Shown: positions 1 through 10,399, counted from the first letter of the stretch. The stretch: 64,000 nucleotides of DNA from Acidobacteriota bacterium (GCA_020200135.1 JAIVJI010000007.1:64420-128419); one strand, 5' to 3'. Numbers and translations: made by a program. Notes: a model not told the origin generated them from the sequence alone.

Positions 1-468
1 CCCCTCGTGGATGAGCAGTCCGGCGTCGGCGTCTCCGGCCTGCACGGCCGCGATGATCTGGTCGAAGGGGACGACCACGTACTCGAAGTCGGGGCAGAGG
101 ATGCGCAGCGCGAGGAAGGCGCTCGTCATCGTGCCGGGCACGGCGACCTTCAGCCGCGCGATGTCCCCGACCCCGTGCGGCTCGCGCGCGACGACGATGG
201 GGCCGTAGCCGTCGCCGATTGACGCCCCGTGCGGGAGCAGGGCGTACCTGTCCGAGACGTAGGCGTAGGCGTGGAAGCTGACGGCCGTCACGTCGTAGAC
301 GCCGCGCGTCGCCTTCTCGTTCAGCGTCTGGATGTCTTCGAGCGTGTGCTCGAACCGCAAATCGCCGGTGTCGATCTTGTTCGTCGCCAGCCCATAGAAC
401 ATGAAGGCGTCGTCCGAGTCGGGCGAGTGCGCGACCGTGATGGTGCGGGTCTCTGTTGCTGTCGTCAT
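1..468 (-). CDS. mqnD: 1,4-dihydroxy-6-naphthoate synthase / MqnA-MqnD family, partial at window edge
   Basis: Minus-strand frame from ATG at 468 stays open to base 1: [53 protein letters not shown]...; SPDSDDAFM motif typical of the family; lies near mqnE and ubiA-like genes. Confidence 0.85.
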   Translation of the reverse strand, partial: MTTATETRTITVAHSPDSDDAFMFYGLATNKIDTGDLRFEHTLEDIQTLNEKATRGVYDVTAVSFHAYAYVSDRYALLPHGASIGDGYGPIVVAREPHGVGDIARLKVAVPGTMTSAFLALRILCPDFEYVVVPFDQIIAAVQAGDADAGLLIHEG

Positions 469-505
469 GATGTTAAAGAATCAGTCCTTGTAATGAAGTC
501 GTCCG

Positions 506-982
506 TCATTCCGCGGCCCCGCCGTCGGCCGCCGGCCCCCCGCCCCCGGCCTCGCAGCGCAGCCCGCGTTCGAGCAGCAGGGAGGCCAGCGCCAGCGGCG
601 AGAGGTAGTTGATGTAGAGGCCGCCCCCGCCGGGGATGCGGAGGTACGAGTCCTCCTCCGTCCAGGACTCCCAGTGGCAGAGGAGCGCGTTGACCTCCGG
701 GCACCAGCCGACCTTGATCGAGGCGCCGGAGAGGAGGTAGGCCGTGCCCCCCGTGTAGGTCTTGTAGCGGGAGGCGTGCAGCTCAGAAGACGGGGCGCTG
801 GACGCTATCGGGAGCACCGGGGCCTTGCACCTCCTGCGCTGCCCGTCCGTCCGCAGGACATAGTCGGGCAGCTCGTAGCGTTCGTAGAGCGACTCGACGC
901 GCGCGATGACCTCGTCGCGCCCAAGTTCGCCGGGGAGCGCCGCCAGCTCGCGCTTGAAGTCCTCCAACTGCTCCGGCCTCAC
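506..982 (-). CDS. hypothetical protein
   Basis: 158 aa ORF, stop/start overlap with next minus-strand gene (979). Confidence 0.6.
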   Translation of the reverse strand: MRPEQLEDFKRELAALPGELGRDEVIARVESLYERYELPDYVLRTDGQRRRCKAPVLPIASSAPSSELHASRYKTYTGGTAYLLSGASIKVGWCPEVNALLCHWESWTEEDSYLRIPGGGGLYINYLSPLALASLLLERGLRCEAGGGGPAADGGAAE

Positions 983-1533
983 GGCTCGGGCTCCTGCGGC
1001 TCGTCGGGGTGGCGCTCGACGGCCTTGCGGAGCAGGCGGAAGCGCCCGCGGTCGAAGAGGAAGTAGTAGGCCGTGTAGCCCCCGCGGCCGTCGTAGTAGT
1101 TCTGCGTGATGCGGAGCAGCTTGCTGTCGAGGCGGAACCAGCGCGAGCGCGCCGCCCCGTCCTCCGTGTCGGGGATGTCCATGTACTCGACCGGCGGGAA
1201 GTAGGCGCGGCCGGTCACGGCGTCCACCACGCCCATCTGCGCGCAGCCCGTGCCGCAGCCCCAGACGACGACCGTGTAGCGGCCGGCGAAGTTCGGCCCC
1301 GCGCGCGAGTCCTCCCTCAGCCGCGTGCGGTACGCGCGCGCCTTACGGCTGTCGAGCCGGACGGGCGCGACCGTCCCGCGGTAGACCTCGCGGACGGGGT
1401 AGTCCTCGAAACGCGGCGCGGGCCGCCCGCCCCGAGCCTTCCACGCCTGCGCGCTCGCGCCCGGGCTGAACGCGTGCGCGCAGGCGAAGAGGGCGAGCGC
1501 GACCGAGAGTAGTTGTTTCAAGCTCGTCTTCAT
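979..1533 (-). CDS. hypothetical secreted protein
   Basis: Internal ATG at 1533 gives a signal peptide MKTSLKQLLSVALALFACAHAFSPGASAQA. Confidence 0.65.
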   Translation of the reverse strand: MKTSLKQLLSVALALFACAHAFSPGASAQAWKARGGRPAPRFEDYPVREVYRGTVAPVRLDSRKARAYRTRLREDSRAGPNFAGRYTVVVWGCGTGCAQMGVVDAVTGRAYFPPVEYMDIPDTEDGAARSRWFRLDSKLLRITQNYYDGRGGYTAYYFLFDRGRFRLLRKAVERHPDEPQEPEP

Positions 1534-1589
1534 GGGTAGTCGTGGAGGCCGACCGGCCCGCACGGCCGCGCCCGCCCCAGGTCAAGCCT

Positions 1590-1904
1590 TCAACCCTGAG
1601 ACTTCCCGTCGCGCCCCTGCGAGATGATGTCGATGATGGCGTTAAGCCGCTGGTCGGTGTGCGCCTGCGCCTCCGCTAGCTCGGTCATCTTGACGGTTAA
1701 ATCCGTCTGCGCCCTACCGAGTTCGTTGACGGTGTTGTTTAGGTCGGTGGCTGCGTTATAGAGGTGGACTGCGGCTGTCTCAAGCTGGCCGATACGCTCT
1801 TCAGCCATCTCCTGCGACCTGCGCATCCGCTCCATGCCTTCGGCAAAGCTCTCCTGCTGTTTGATGATGAACTCCATCACCCTCTGAATCTCTTCGTTGG
1901 TCAT
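1590..1904 (-). CDS. hypothetical coiled-coil protein
   Basis: 104 aa, heptad-like Leu/Ile pattern, few shadow-ORF features. Confidence 0.6.
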   Translation of the reverse strand: MTNEEIQRVMEFIIKQQESFAEGMERMRRSQEMAEERIGQLETAAVHLYNAATDLNNTVNELGRAQTDLTVKMTELAEAQAHTDQRLNAIIDIISQGRDGKSQG

Positions 1905-1983
1905 GCGCGTCTCCTCGTCTCAAGAGTCGTCGGGTGGTGGTGTCACGCTGGTTGGCGGGCCCGCGCGGGCGGAGGCGATTTCG

Positions 1984-3096
1984 TCACGCGTGCGCGGGCT
2001 CGCGTTCGACGGGACGGTAGAGCGTGTCGCGCTCGACCGCCTGGAGGCCGGCGTCTTCGATGAGCGCGACGATCTCGTCCTTCGACATCTTGACCTCGCC
2101 GTTCGACTCGACCGAGTAGCTCTCGGAGAGTTCGCCGCCCTCGGTGATGGTGCCGTCGAGGTCGTTCGCGCCGTAGTGGAGCGCGACCTGCGCGAGCCGC
2201 TTGCCGAGCATCACCCAGTAGGACTTGACGTGCGGGAAGTTGTCGAGCATCAGGCGCGAGACGGCCATCGTCTTCAGGCTGTCCACGCCCGAGGGGCCGG
2301 GCAGGTGCGCGAGCTGCGAGCCGGGCGGGTAGAAGGCTAAGGGTATGAAGCACTGGAAGCCGCGCGACTTGTCCTGCTGCTCGCGCAGCCGGACGAGGTG
2401 GTCGACGCGGTCTTCCAACGCCTCGATGTGGCCGTAGAGCATCGTCGCGTTGGTCTTGAGGCCGGCCGCGTGGACCTTGCCCGAGAGGTCGAGCCAGCGC
2501 TGCGCGTCGGTCTTGTGCGCGCAGATCATCGAGCGCGTCGGCTCGCGGAAAATCTCGGCCCCGCCGCCCGGGCACGAGTCCATCCCCGCCTCCCTGAGCT
2601 TCGAGATGACCTCCTCGTCCGTCATCTTGTAGAAGCGCGCGAAGTGGTCGAGCTCGACCATCGTCCACGCCTTCAGGTGGAGGCGCGGGTAGTGCGCCTT
2701 GAGCGAGGAGAGCAGGTCTGTGAAGTAGCTGAACGGCAGCTTGGTGTTCAGGCCGCCGACGATGTGCAGTTCGGTCGCGCCCTCGCGGACGGCCTCGCCG
2801 GCGATGCGCAGAGAGTCCTCGATGTTGTGCGTGTAGGCGTCGGGCTGCCGGGGCGTGCGGAAGAAGCCGCAGAACTTACAGTCGGCGTAGCAGACGTTGG
2901 TCGGGTTGAAGTGGCGGTTGACGTTGTAATACGTCACGCGCCCGTGCAGCCGTCGCCTGACCGTGTCGGCCAGCCGCCCGAGCGCCGGCACGTCCTCCGA
3001 GGCGAAGAGCGCCAGCCCGTCCTCGAAGCTCAGCCGCTCGCCGGCCTCGACCTTCGACGCGAGTTCGTTGAGTCTGGGGTCGTGTGAAAATTCCAT
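1984..3096 (-). CDS. mqnE: aminofutalosine synthase (radical SAM)
   Basis: [17 protein letters not shown] radical-SAM CxxxCxxC motif, full-length MqnE/CofH-like sequence. Confidence 0.92.
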   Translation of the reverse strand: MEFSHDPRLNELASKVEAGERLSFEDGLALFASEDVPALGRLADTVRRRLHGRVTYYNVNRHFNPTNVCYADCKFCGFFRTPRQPDAYTHNIEDSLRIAGEAVREGATELHIVGGLNTKLPFSYFTDLLSSLKAHYPRLHLKAWTMVELDHFARFYKMTDEEVISKLREAGMDSCPGGGAEIFREPTRSMICAHKTDAQRWLDLSGKVHAAGLKTNATMLYGHIEALEDRVDHLVRLREQQDKSRGFQCFIPLAFYPPGSQLAHLPGPSGVDSLKTMAVSRLMLDNFPHVKSYWVMLGKRLAQVALHYGANDLDGTITEGGELSESYSVESNGEVKMSKDEIVALIEDAGLQAVERDTLYRPVEREPAHA

Positions 3097-3100
3097 AGTC

Positions 3101-3991
3101 TTAAAATCTGTTCATGAGAGCCGCGCCGCCGAACGTGGCGAGCAGGATGACGCTGACGAAGGCGTTCGTGGTGAAGAACGCCGCGTTCAGCCGGCCCAGA
3201 TCGTCGGCGCGCACGAGCGAGTGCTGGTAGACCAGGAGCGCCCCCGTGGCCGCGACGCCCGCGAGCGCCGCCGCGCCCAACCCGGTCAGAAAGTATAACC
3301 CAACGAGCGCGGCGAACGCCCCCGCGTGAAGCCCGCGCGAGACCCACAGAGCGCGCGCCACGCCCACCCGCGCCGGTATCGAGCGCAGCCCCGCGCGCCG
3401 GTCGAAGTCGTGGTCCTGGCACGCGTAGAGCACGTCGAAGCCGGCCGTCCACAGCAGCACCACGAGCGAGAGCAAAAGCGGCACGGCCGACCCGAACTCG
3501 CCGCGCACCGCGACCCACGCGCCCGTCGGCGCGATGGAAAGGCACCAGCCGAGCACGACGTGCGAGAGCGACGTGAAGCGCTTGGCGTAGGAGTAGAGCA
3601 GCACCGACCCGAGCGCGACGGGCGAGAGCAGCAGCGCCGTCCGGTTGAGCATCAACGCGGCGACGAAGAAGAGCGCGGCCGACGCGAGCGTGAAGCCCCA
3701 GACGAAGCCGACCGAGAGCCGGCCGGCGGGGATGGCGCGCGCGGCCGTGCGCGGGTTGGCGGCGTCGTACTCGCGGTCGGCGATGCGGTTAAAGGCCATC
3801 GCGGCCGAGCGCGCGCCGACCATCGCCGCCGTTATCCAGAGCGCCTGCCAGGCGGTCGGCAGCCCCGTGGCCGTGAACCCGCGCGCCGCCAGCAGCGCCC
3901 CCAGGAAGGCGAAGGGCAGCGCGAACAGCGTGTGCTCGATCTTTATCATTTCGAGCGTCGTGCGGATGTTGCTGGCGGCGGTCGTCGTCAT
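3101..3991 (-). CDS. UbiA-family polyprenyltransferase (menaquinone-type)
   Basis: [23 protein letters not shown] and [18 protein letters not shown] motifs; multi-TM; adjacent to mqnE. Confidence 0.88.
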   Translation of the reverse strand: MTTTAASNIRTTLEMIKIEHTLFALPFAFLGALLAARGFTATGLPTAWQALWITAAMVGARSAAMAFNRIADREYDAANPRTAARAIPAGRLSVGFVWGFTLASAALFFVAALMLNRTALLLSPVALGSVLLYSYAKRFTSLSHVVLGWCLSIAPTGAWVAVRGEFGSAVPLLLSLVVLLWTAGFDVLYACQDHDFDRRAGLRSIPARVGVARALWVSRGLHAGAFAALVGLYFLTGLGAAALAGVAATGALLVYQHSLVRADDLGRLNAAFFTTNAFVSVILLATFGGAALMNRF

Positions 3992-4156
3992 CTCGGTCTG
4001 TCAGGGAAGCAAAAAGCGGGCCGGGTCGGAGTCGGGGTTCGAGCCTTCGGGCGAGCCGCCTGAGCGCGGAAATGCGGGCTTTTCAGGCCGCGCACGCTAG
4101 CAAAATGCCAACCCGCGCCCGCGCCCGTGGCTTTCCGCCAAACGCCGCCGGCCCGC

Positions 4157-4615
4157 TCAGCGCGGCCGCCAGTAGTCGGGCGACTCCTTCATCGAGGGGT
4201 CGGGGCGCTCCATCCAGCGCTCCGGGCGGTGCAGATCTATGAAGCCGAACTTTCTGTAAAGCTCGTGCGCGTCCCTGGTCGCCAGCACCCAGCGGCGGAA
4301 GCCCTGCAACTCCGGGTGAGAGAGTATGACCTCCATCAGCCACTTCGACAGGCCGCGCCCGCGGTGCTCCTTGAGCACGAACACGTCGGCCAGCCACGCG
4401 AAGGTCGCGTAGTCGGTCACGACGCGCGCGAACCCGACCATCTCGTCGCCGTGGTAGACGCCGAAGGGGACGGAGTTCTCCACCGCCCTCCGCACGACCT
4501 CCGGCGAACGCCCCTGCCCCCAGTAGCTCTCCTCGCTGATGAACCCGTGGACGACCCCGAGGTCTAAACGCCCGCGCTCCGTGCTGATCGTGTACTCGCC
4601 GCGATGCCAATCCAT
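4157..4615 (-). CDS. GNAT family N-acetyltransferase
   Basis: VFVLKEHRGRGLSKWLMEVIL acetyl-CoA motif; start set to ATG 4615 because the longer ORF reads into an inverted repeat. Confidence 0.85.
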   Translation of the reverse strand: MDWHRGEYTISTERGRLDLGVVHGFISEESYWGQGRSPEVVRRAVENSVPFGVYHGDEMVGFARVVTDYATFAWLADVFVLKEHRGRGLSKWLMEVILSHPELQGFRRWVLATRDAHELYRKFGFIDLHRPERWMERPDPSMKESPDYWRPR

Positions 4616-4622
4616 AACATCT

Positions 4623-4700
4623 CGTGAACCGTAAACCGTAAACCGTGACAAGAAGAAATGTCCGTCTTCTCTTGTCACGGTTTACGGTTTACGGTTCACG
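4623..4700. repeat. 30-bp perfect inverted repeat (18-nt spacer) built of heptamers CCGTAAA
   Basis: cgtgaaccgtaaaccgtaaaccgtgacaag ... cttgtcacggtttacggtttacggttcacg. Confidence 0.9.
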
Positions 4701-5304
4701 GCTCTTCTCCTTTCCAACGCGTCCCGGTCGGGTGCGGGATGCCGAACTGGTCGAGGAGGCGGAAGACGAGGTGGTCTACGAGCTGCTCGATGGTGCGCGG
4801 GCGGTGGTAGAAGCCGGGGCTCGCGGGGAAGACGCGCGCGCCCGCGTGCGCGAGCCGCACCATGTTCTCGAGGTGGATGGAATTGTAGGGCGTCTCGCGC
4901 ACGACGAGGACGAGCCGGCGCCCCTCCTTCAGCGTCACGTCGGCCGCGCGGTGAATCAGGTTCGTCACCGCGCCCGAGGCGATGGCGCCGAGCGTCCCCA
5001 TCGAGCACGGCACCACGACCATCCCCGCCTGCGGGTGCGAGCCCGACGAAGGCTTGGCCGCCATGTTGTCGAGCCGGTGGAACTGGATGAGCTTCGAGTC
5101 GGCGGGCAGCCCCACCCACTCGTTGACCGCGCGCACGTCGCCCGGCTCTATTTTCGCCCCCATCTCGACCCGCGCCACCGTGAGCGCGGACGCCGACATA
5201 ATGAGGTTGACGCGCTCGACCGCGCCGCTCGACGCCATGTGGGCGAGCGTGCGCTGCGCGTAGATGGAGCCGGAGGCTCCGGTGACCGCGACCGTCAGTT
5301 CCAT
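4696..5304 (-). CDS. ubiX: UbiX-family flavin prenyltransferase
   Basis: [20 protein letters not shown]...; [41 protein letters not shown]. Confidence 0.9.
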   Translation of the reverse strand: MELTVAVTGASGSIYAQRTLAHMASSGAVERVNLIMSASALTVARVEMGAKIEPGDVRAVNEWVGLPADSKLIQFHRLDNMAAKPSSGSHPQAGMVVVPCSMGTLGAIASGAVTNLIHRAADVTLKEGRRLVLVVRETPYNSIHLENMVRLAHAGARVFPASPGFYHRPRTIEQLVDHLVFRLLDQFGIPHPTGTRWKGEEP

Positions 5305-5306
5305 CC

Positions 5307-6059
5307 GTGACCTTACGCGCGGCGGGCGGCGTGTCGGGCGATTCGCGCCGCGCCACACGCGCCGCGCGCCGCGTCTCGAACCTGCACTTCGAGGATTTGG
5401 GGCACGCGCGCGTAGACCACGCGCGGGCCGCCCGCCAGGGCTTCCCCGAGGTCGTCTTCGGGGCGGGGAAGACTCGCGCGCAGGTGGTCGAGATCGTCGG
5501 GGCACTCGCGCGCCGCTCGCCCAACCTGCTCGTGACGCGCACCGACGAGGGCACGTTCGGCGAGGTCCGCAACGTCTGCACAGAGGCCGAGTGGCACCCG
5601 TCGGCGCGGCTCATCCGGGTCGTGCGCGACCGCACCGAGCGCGGGGCGGGGACGGTCATGGTCGTCACCGCCGGCACCTCCGACATCCCCGTCGCAGAGG
5701 AGGCCGCGCTCACCGCCGAGGCGATGGGCAACCGCGTCGAGCGCATCTGGGACGCGGGCGTCGCCGGCATCCACCGCATCATGTCGGAGCGCGAGCGCCT
5801 GCGGGCGGCGCGCGTCCTCGTCGTCGCCGCCGGGATGGAGGGCGCGCTGCCCTCGGTCGTCGGCGGGCTTGTGAGCGTCCCCGTCATCGCCGTCCCGACG
5901 AGCGTCGGCTACGGCGCCAGCTTCGGCGGCGTCGCCGCGCTGCTCGGGATGCTCAACTCCTGCTCGTCGAACGTCACGGTCGTCAACATCGACAACGGCT
6001 TCGGCGCGGGCTTCGTCGCCAGCCTTATCAACCGGCAGGCGGGGGCGGATGAAGCCTGA
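5307..6059 (+). CDS. larB: LarB-like nickel pincer cofactor biosynthesis protein (AIR carboxylase-like)
   Basis: [68 protein letters not shown]. Confidence 0.88.
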   Translation: MTLRAAGGVSGDSRRATRAARRVSNLHFEDLGHARVDHARAARQGFPEVVFGAGKTRAQVVEIVGALARRSPNLLVTRTDEGTFGEVRNVCTEAEWHPSARLIRVVRDRTERGAGTVMVVTAGTSDIPVAEEAALTAEAMGNRVERIWDAGVAGIHRIMSERERLRAARVLVVAAGMEGALPSVVGGLVSVPVIAVPTSVGYGASFGGVAALLGMLNSCSSNVTVVNIDNGFGAGFVASLINRQAGADEA

Positions 6060-6092
6060 GCCCTGCGCGCCGTCCCTTTCGGGTCAAACCTT

Positions 6093-7196
6093 ATGAAGCC
6101 GAACGCGTCGCAAATCTTAGCCGCCTGCCTACTCCTGCTCCTCGCGTGCGCCTTTCATCCTGCTGCGCGCGGCCAGTCGCGCCAGCCTTCGGCGCGGAAG
6201 TTCGACGAGTTCACGACGGGCATCGGCGGCGCGCAGCAGCGCTGGTGGTACAGAAATGCTGAGGCGGAGGGCAAGGAGCTGAAGGAGCGCTTTCGTCTCT
6301 ACGCCGAGCAGCTACGGAAGGAAGGCGCGCGCCCCTACGCCATTACGTACGGCCCGCGCGTCGTCGAGTGGGAGATTTACAACAGGTCAATCGCCAGCAT
6401 GCGCGCGGGCGCCCTCTGGGAGTACCTGACGCCGGCCGGCTTTGACTGGAGTCAGATTAACTGGGTCAACGGCGGCTTCCGCGAAGAGGCTGCGACCGAA
6501 CTCTGGATAGTGCCGCCCGGCGCACAGCCACCCTGCCCGACGCCGACCGTCCGGCCTGAGGACGTTGCCTACTGCCCGCGCGTGGGTGTCACGGGCGCGA
6601 CCTACATCCCCGCGCCGTCCGGCCCCTTGAGTTTCAAGGCGAGCGTGAGCGCCAACGACAAGAAATTCAGCCCGACCATCTCGTGGATGGTTTCTCAGGG
6701 GCGGATAGTCGGCGGCCAGGGCACGGACACGATATCCGTCGAGCTGCCGCAGGGCGCGAGTGGGGAGGTGTTGGCGAAGGTCGTGGTTCACGGCTACTCG
6801 CTCGAATGCCCGGCCGAGTCGTCGGCCGCCTACGCGAAGACGACGGTCGGCGTCACACACTTCAAGCTCGACGAGTTCGGCAACATACGCCAGGGGGATA
6901 CGAAGGCTCGGCTGGATAACTTCGCTATCGAGTTGCAAAATGACCCGACGCTGCAAGCGCACCTCATCGTCTATGGCGGCCGACTCGGGCGGCGCGGGGA
7001 GGCGATAAGACGCGCGGACTGGCTGAAAAATTACCTGGTGCAGACGCGCGGCTTAGACCCCGCGCGAATCATCACCGTCGAGGGCGGCTTTCGCAACGAG
7101 CTATCCGGCGAGCTTTGGCTCTCGCCTCTGGGCGCCCCCCCGCCGCCCGTGAGGCCGACCATCGACGAGGACTACGTCAAGCCGAAGGGGAGGTGA
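6093..7196 (+). CDS. secreted protein with two copies of a KFDEF...ELWI domain
   Basis: Signal peptide; internal duplication (aa about 35-150 and about 260-350). Confidence 0.75.
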   Translation: MKPNASQILAACLLLLLACAFHPAARGQSRQPSARKFDEFTTGIGGAQQRWWYRNAEAEGKELKERFRLYAEQLRKEGARPYAITYGPRVVEWEIYNRSIASMRAGALWEYLTPAGFDWSQINWVNGGFREEAATELWIVPPGAQPPCPTPTVRPEDVAYCPRVGVTGATYIPAPSGPLSFKASVSANDKKFSPTISWMVSQGRIVGGQGTDTISVELPQGASGEVLAKVVVHGYSLECPAESSAAYAKTTVGVTHFKLDEFGNIRQGDTKARLDNFAIELQNDPTLQAHLIVYGGRLGRRGEAIRRADWLKNYLVQTRGLDPARIITVEGGFRNELSGELWLSPLGAPPPPVRPTIDEDYVKPKGR

Positions 7197-7205
7197 GGAA
7201 CAAAC

Positions 7206-7730
7206 GTGAGAAGTCTGCTTCTGAAACTGTTCGCCGCCTCGCTCTTCGTGCCGTCGCTCGCGGCCTCCGGCCTGCACGCGAAGGGCGCGCGCGCCGTCGC
7301 GCAGGAAGGCCGCGCACAGGACTGCGGCCTGCTGATACAGTCGCGCAAGTTTGACGAGTACGGCGACCTGCCGGCCGAAGAGGAGAAGTCGCGCCTCGAA
7401 AAGCTCGCCGCCGCGCTCAAAGCGGAGCCGGAAGACACGAAGGCTTTCGTCATAGGCTACGCGGGCCGCAACGGGCGTGCGGGCAGCGGCCTGGCGCGCG
7501 CCGACAGGGCCAAACAGACTCTCAACGCTCAGTCCTCTTATAATTCCTACAACACGAGGGTCAACACCCTGGACTGCGGCCGCAGGGAGACGCCCTCGAC
7601 CGAGTTTTGGATCACGCCCGCGGGCGGCGCGCCCCCGCGCTGCATGCCGACCCTCGACCCGCCGACGCCAGCTCCCGCGAAAGGCGGCCCCGCGCGGCGG
7701 CCGGCGCGCCGCTCCGGCCGGAGGTTATGA
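7206..7730 (+). CDS. secreted protein with one KFDEF...EFWI domain
   Basis: SRKFDEYGDLPAEEEKSRLEKLAAALKAEP...TEFWITPAGGAPPR resembles the domain of the upstream gene. Confidence 0.72.
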   Translation: MRSLLLKLFAASLFVPSLAASGLHAKGARAVAQEGRAQDCGLLIQSRKFDEYGDLPAEEEKSRLEKLAAALKAEPEDTKAFVIGYAGRNGRAGSGLARADRAKQTLNAQSSYNSYNTRVNTLDCGRRETPSTEFWITPAGGAPPRCMPTLDPPTPAPAKGGPARRPARRSGRRL

Positions 7731-9208
7731 GCAAAAGAACAACCGCCCTCCTCATAACCTGCGCCCTGCTCTTCACGCTGACACTCTCGACGGGCTGCGG
7801 CGCGCGCCGGACGCCCGACCTGGGGCGCGTCTTCGCGGGCGCGCGCCTGACGAAGGGTAAGCGCCCCGTCATCGTCATCCCCGGCGTGCTCGGGTCGAGC
7901 ATCGTCAACCGCCGGACGGGCGAGGTCGTCTGGCCTTCGGTCTTCCGCTCCGACGTTGACGGGCTCTCGCTCCCGGCGACGCCCGACTTGGAAAACAACC
8001 GCGACGAGCTGGTCGCGGCGCGCATCGTCGAGGCGGCGCGTCTGGCGAAGATCGCGCCCGAGGTCTACGTCTACCACCACCTGCTGCGCGCGCTCGAAGA
8101 CTACGGCGGCTACCGCGAGGGCGACTGGGCGAACCCGCCCGAGGGCGGCGACCGGGACACCTTCTACGTCTTCGCCTACGACTGGCGGCGCGACAACGTC
8201 GAGACGGCGCGCCTGCTCGTCAGGCAGGTCGAGGCTCTGAAGCTGAAGCTCGGGAGACCCGACCTGCGCTTCAACGTCGTCGCGCACTCGATGGGCGGAC
8301 TCGTCGCGCGCTACGCCGCAATGTACGGCGACCGGGACCTCCCGCCGGAGGGCGTCGGGCCCGAGCCCGACTGGGCGGGCGCGAGCTTCGTCAGCAAGAT
8401 TTTCATGTTCGGCACGCCCAACGGCGGCTCGATGGAGGCGCTCGCCGTCCTGCTCGAAGGCTACTCGGTGACCGAGGGCCTGCGCCGCCGCGTACACCTC
8501 CTCAACAAGCTCTCGCGCGAGGACGTGATGACCGCGCCGTCCATCTTCCAACTCATGCCGCACGCGCCTCAGGCGCGCTTCCTCGACGCCTCCCTGCGGC
8601 CGCTCGCCGTAGACCTCTACGACCCGGCGGTGTGGCGGCGCTACCGGTGGTCGGCGGCCAACGACCCCGCGTTCCGCGAGGCTTACGCGCGCGGCACGCC
8701 GCGCGGTCAGGAGGCCCCGACCGGGCGCGGCACGCTCGGAGAGCTGGACGCGTACCTCGACGCGGTGCTCCTGCGCGCGCGCCGCTTCCACGAGGCGCTC
8801 GACGCGACGGGCGGCCCCCGGACGGAAGCCGCCGAGGCGCCGGTCAAGCTCTTCGCCTTCGGCGGCGACTGCGAGGAGACACTGACCGCGCCCGTCATCA
8901 TGCGCGACGAGAAGGCCGGGCGCTGGGTGACGCTGACCCGTCCGAAGTCTCTGCGGGGCGACGACGGGCGGAAGCTCGCGCGCTCCGAGGTGGTGCGCGC
9001 GATGTACGCGCCGGGCGACGGGCGCGTCACGCGCGACTCTCTGATGGGCGTCGGGCTCGGCGGCGGCGCGCGCCGCAGCGCGCTCTACGAGACGCCGCTG
9101 CCGCTCGCCTACGCCGCCTTCGCCTGCGACCTCCACAGCGACCTCCACAACAACAGGACGCTCCAGGACAACGCGCTGACGCTGCTCGTCAACGAGCTGG
9201 TGGGCTGA
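7727..9208 (+). CDS. lecithin:cholesterol acyltransferase-like lipoprotein (alpha/beta hydrolase)
   Basis: ATGA overlap with upstream gene; lipobox-like LSTGC; VIVIPGVLGSSI and VAHSMGGLVARY nucleophile motif. Confidence 0.82.
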   Translation: MSKRTTALLITCALLFTLTLSTGCGARRTPDLGRVFAGARLTKGKRPVIVIPGVLGSSIVNRRTGEVVWPSVFRSDVDGLSLPATPDLENNRDELVAARIVEAARLAKIAPEVYVYHHLLRALEDYGGYREGDWANPPEGGDRDTFYVFAYDWRRDNVETARLLVRQVEALKLKLGRPDLRFNVVAHSMGGLVARYAAMYGDRDLPPEGVGPEPDWAGASFVSKIFMFGTPNGGSMEALAVLLEGYSVTEGLRRRVHLLNKLSREDVMTAPSIFQLMPHAPQARFLDASLRPLAVDLYDPAVWRRYRWSAANDPAFREAYARGTPRGQEAPTGRGTLGELDAYLDAVLLRARRFHEALDATGGPRTEAAEAPVKLFAFGGDCEETLTAPVIMRDEKAGRWVTLTRPKSLRGDDGRKLARSEVVRAMYAPGDGRVTRDSLMGVGLGGGARRSALYETPLPLAYAAFACDLHSDLHNNRTLQDNALTLLVNELVG

Positions 9209-9230
9209 AGGGCGCCCGCCGTTTAGACGG

Positions 9231-9698
9231 ATGGCTGAATCGTCGGCAGTGCTGCTGTTCGTCTGCGCCGTGGCGACCGTCTACGTGCTCGCGGCCGGGA
9301 CGAGCGTGTGGGTCGCGGGCGCGCCCTTCGCGTCGCTGCCCGAGCCGCCGGCGGGCTCGCGCGGCGGCATCGAGACGGCCGTCAGAGACGTTCCGGGCGG
9401 CGGCTTCACCGTCTTCCTCTACCACACGCCCGACGAGATTCCGGAAGCGGCCGAGACGGGGCGCGTCGACCTCTACTGCGCCGGGCACACGCACGGCGGG
9501 CAGGTGGCGCTGCCCGTCTACGGCGCGCTCGTCACGCTCTCGAAGTTCGGCAAGAGGTTCGAGTCGGGGCTCCACCGCGTCGGCCCGACCTGGCTCTACG
9601 TCACGCGCGGCGTCGGCATGGAGGGCGGCCCCGCCCCCCGCGTCCGCTTCTTCGCGCGCCCCGAGATCACCGTCATCGAACTCGCCCCGCCGCGTTAG
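9231..9698 (+). pseudogene. metallophosphoesterase lacking its N-terminal catalytic region
   Basis: C-terminal LYHTPDEIPEAAE..VDLYCAGHTHGGQ...GVGMEGGPAPRVRFFARPEITVIEL present; no DxH or GNH motifs upstream. Confidence 0.6.
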
Positions 9699-10034
9699 CC
9701 GAGCGCCGGCCTCGTCCTAACAATAAAACTTCCAAGCTCCCGAATATCGAAACTGATTCGACGGCTATCAGAACTGATAGTCCGCGCCCCGCGCCGCCGC
9801 GCACGCCCCGCCCTCCCCGCGCGGGGCGTCAAACACGCGCGCGCAAGCGAGTTAAGCGAGCCCGCCCACCGCCGCCCGCGCGCGGCACGCCGATAGCCAT
9901 GGAGACGTCGCCAGGCGGGGGACGGGTCAGTCATTCGCGCGAGCGCCCCGGACAGCTCGACGCCCTCGGGCGATGAGCCCGCAAGCCGCCGAGCCCGCAC
10001 GTCCGAAAAAAATTAGCAGGAGGGTTCAATTGTT

Positions 10035-10397
10035 ATGAGTGAACACACGTTGACGTCGGTCATCGAGGGCGATCTGTTCGCGGTCCTTCTTTACCTCGAA
10101 GGGCAGAGAATAGATCTCAGCTACAACGGCTCGGACACGTACAGGTCCACCAACACCATTGCCGTTGCCGGCCCCCTGAATGTCACCTTCGTTGGCCGCG
10201 GCGTCTCACCCGCGGCGTGGAAGCTGACCATCAGCAAGGGCACCAAGAAGCTGGTCGAGCACGAGGACACCATCGGGCCCGGCAACATCAGCGCGTTCAG
10301 CACGAACGTCGAGATTAAGGAGGACGGTAACGCGAGCAGCAAATCCGCCTCAACCAAAGGGGGCGCCAAGAAGTCCAGCAAGAAGGGGGGGAGCTGA
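10035..10397 (+). CDS. hypothetical protein with Lys/Ser-rich tail
   Basis: 120 aa, RBS-like aggagg upstream, followed at 2 bp by the next CDS. Confidence 0.6.
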   Translation: MSEHTLTSVIEGDLFAVLLYLEGQRIDLSYNGSDTYRSTNTIAVAGPLNVTFVGRGVSPAAWKLTISKGTKKLVEHEDTIGPGNISAFSTNVEIKEDGNASSKSASTKGGAKKSSKKGGS

Positions 10398-10399
10398 CG

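Noticed and set aside
4645-4678. Extended N-termini [11 protein letters not shown] on both strands
   Set aside because: Same peptide on both strands is produced by the inverted repeat, not by coding sequence
4682-5887. 401 aa minus-strand ORF overlapping ubiX and larB
   Set aside because: Arg/Ala/Pro/Ser-rich shadow ORF of GC-rich coding sequence; true genes on both strands explain the region
7547-9148. 533 aa antisense ORF
   Set aside because: Lies opposite the LCAT-like gene, composition typical of antisense frame in high-GC DNA
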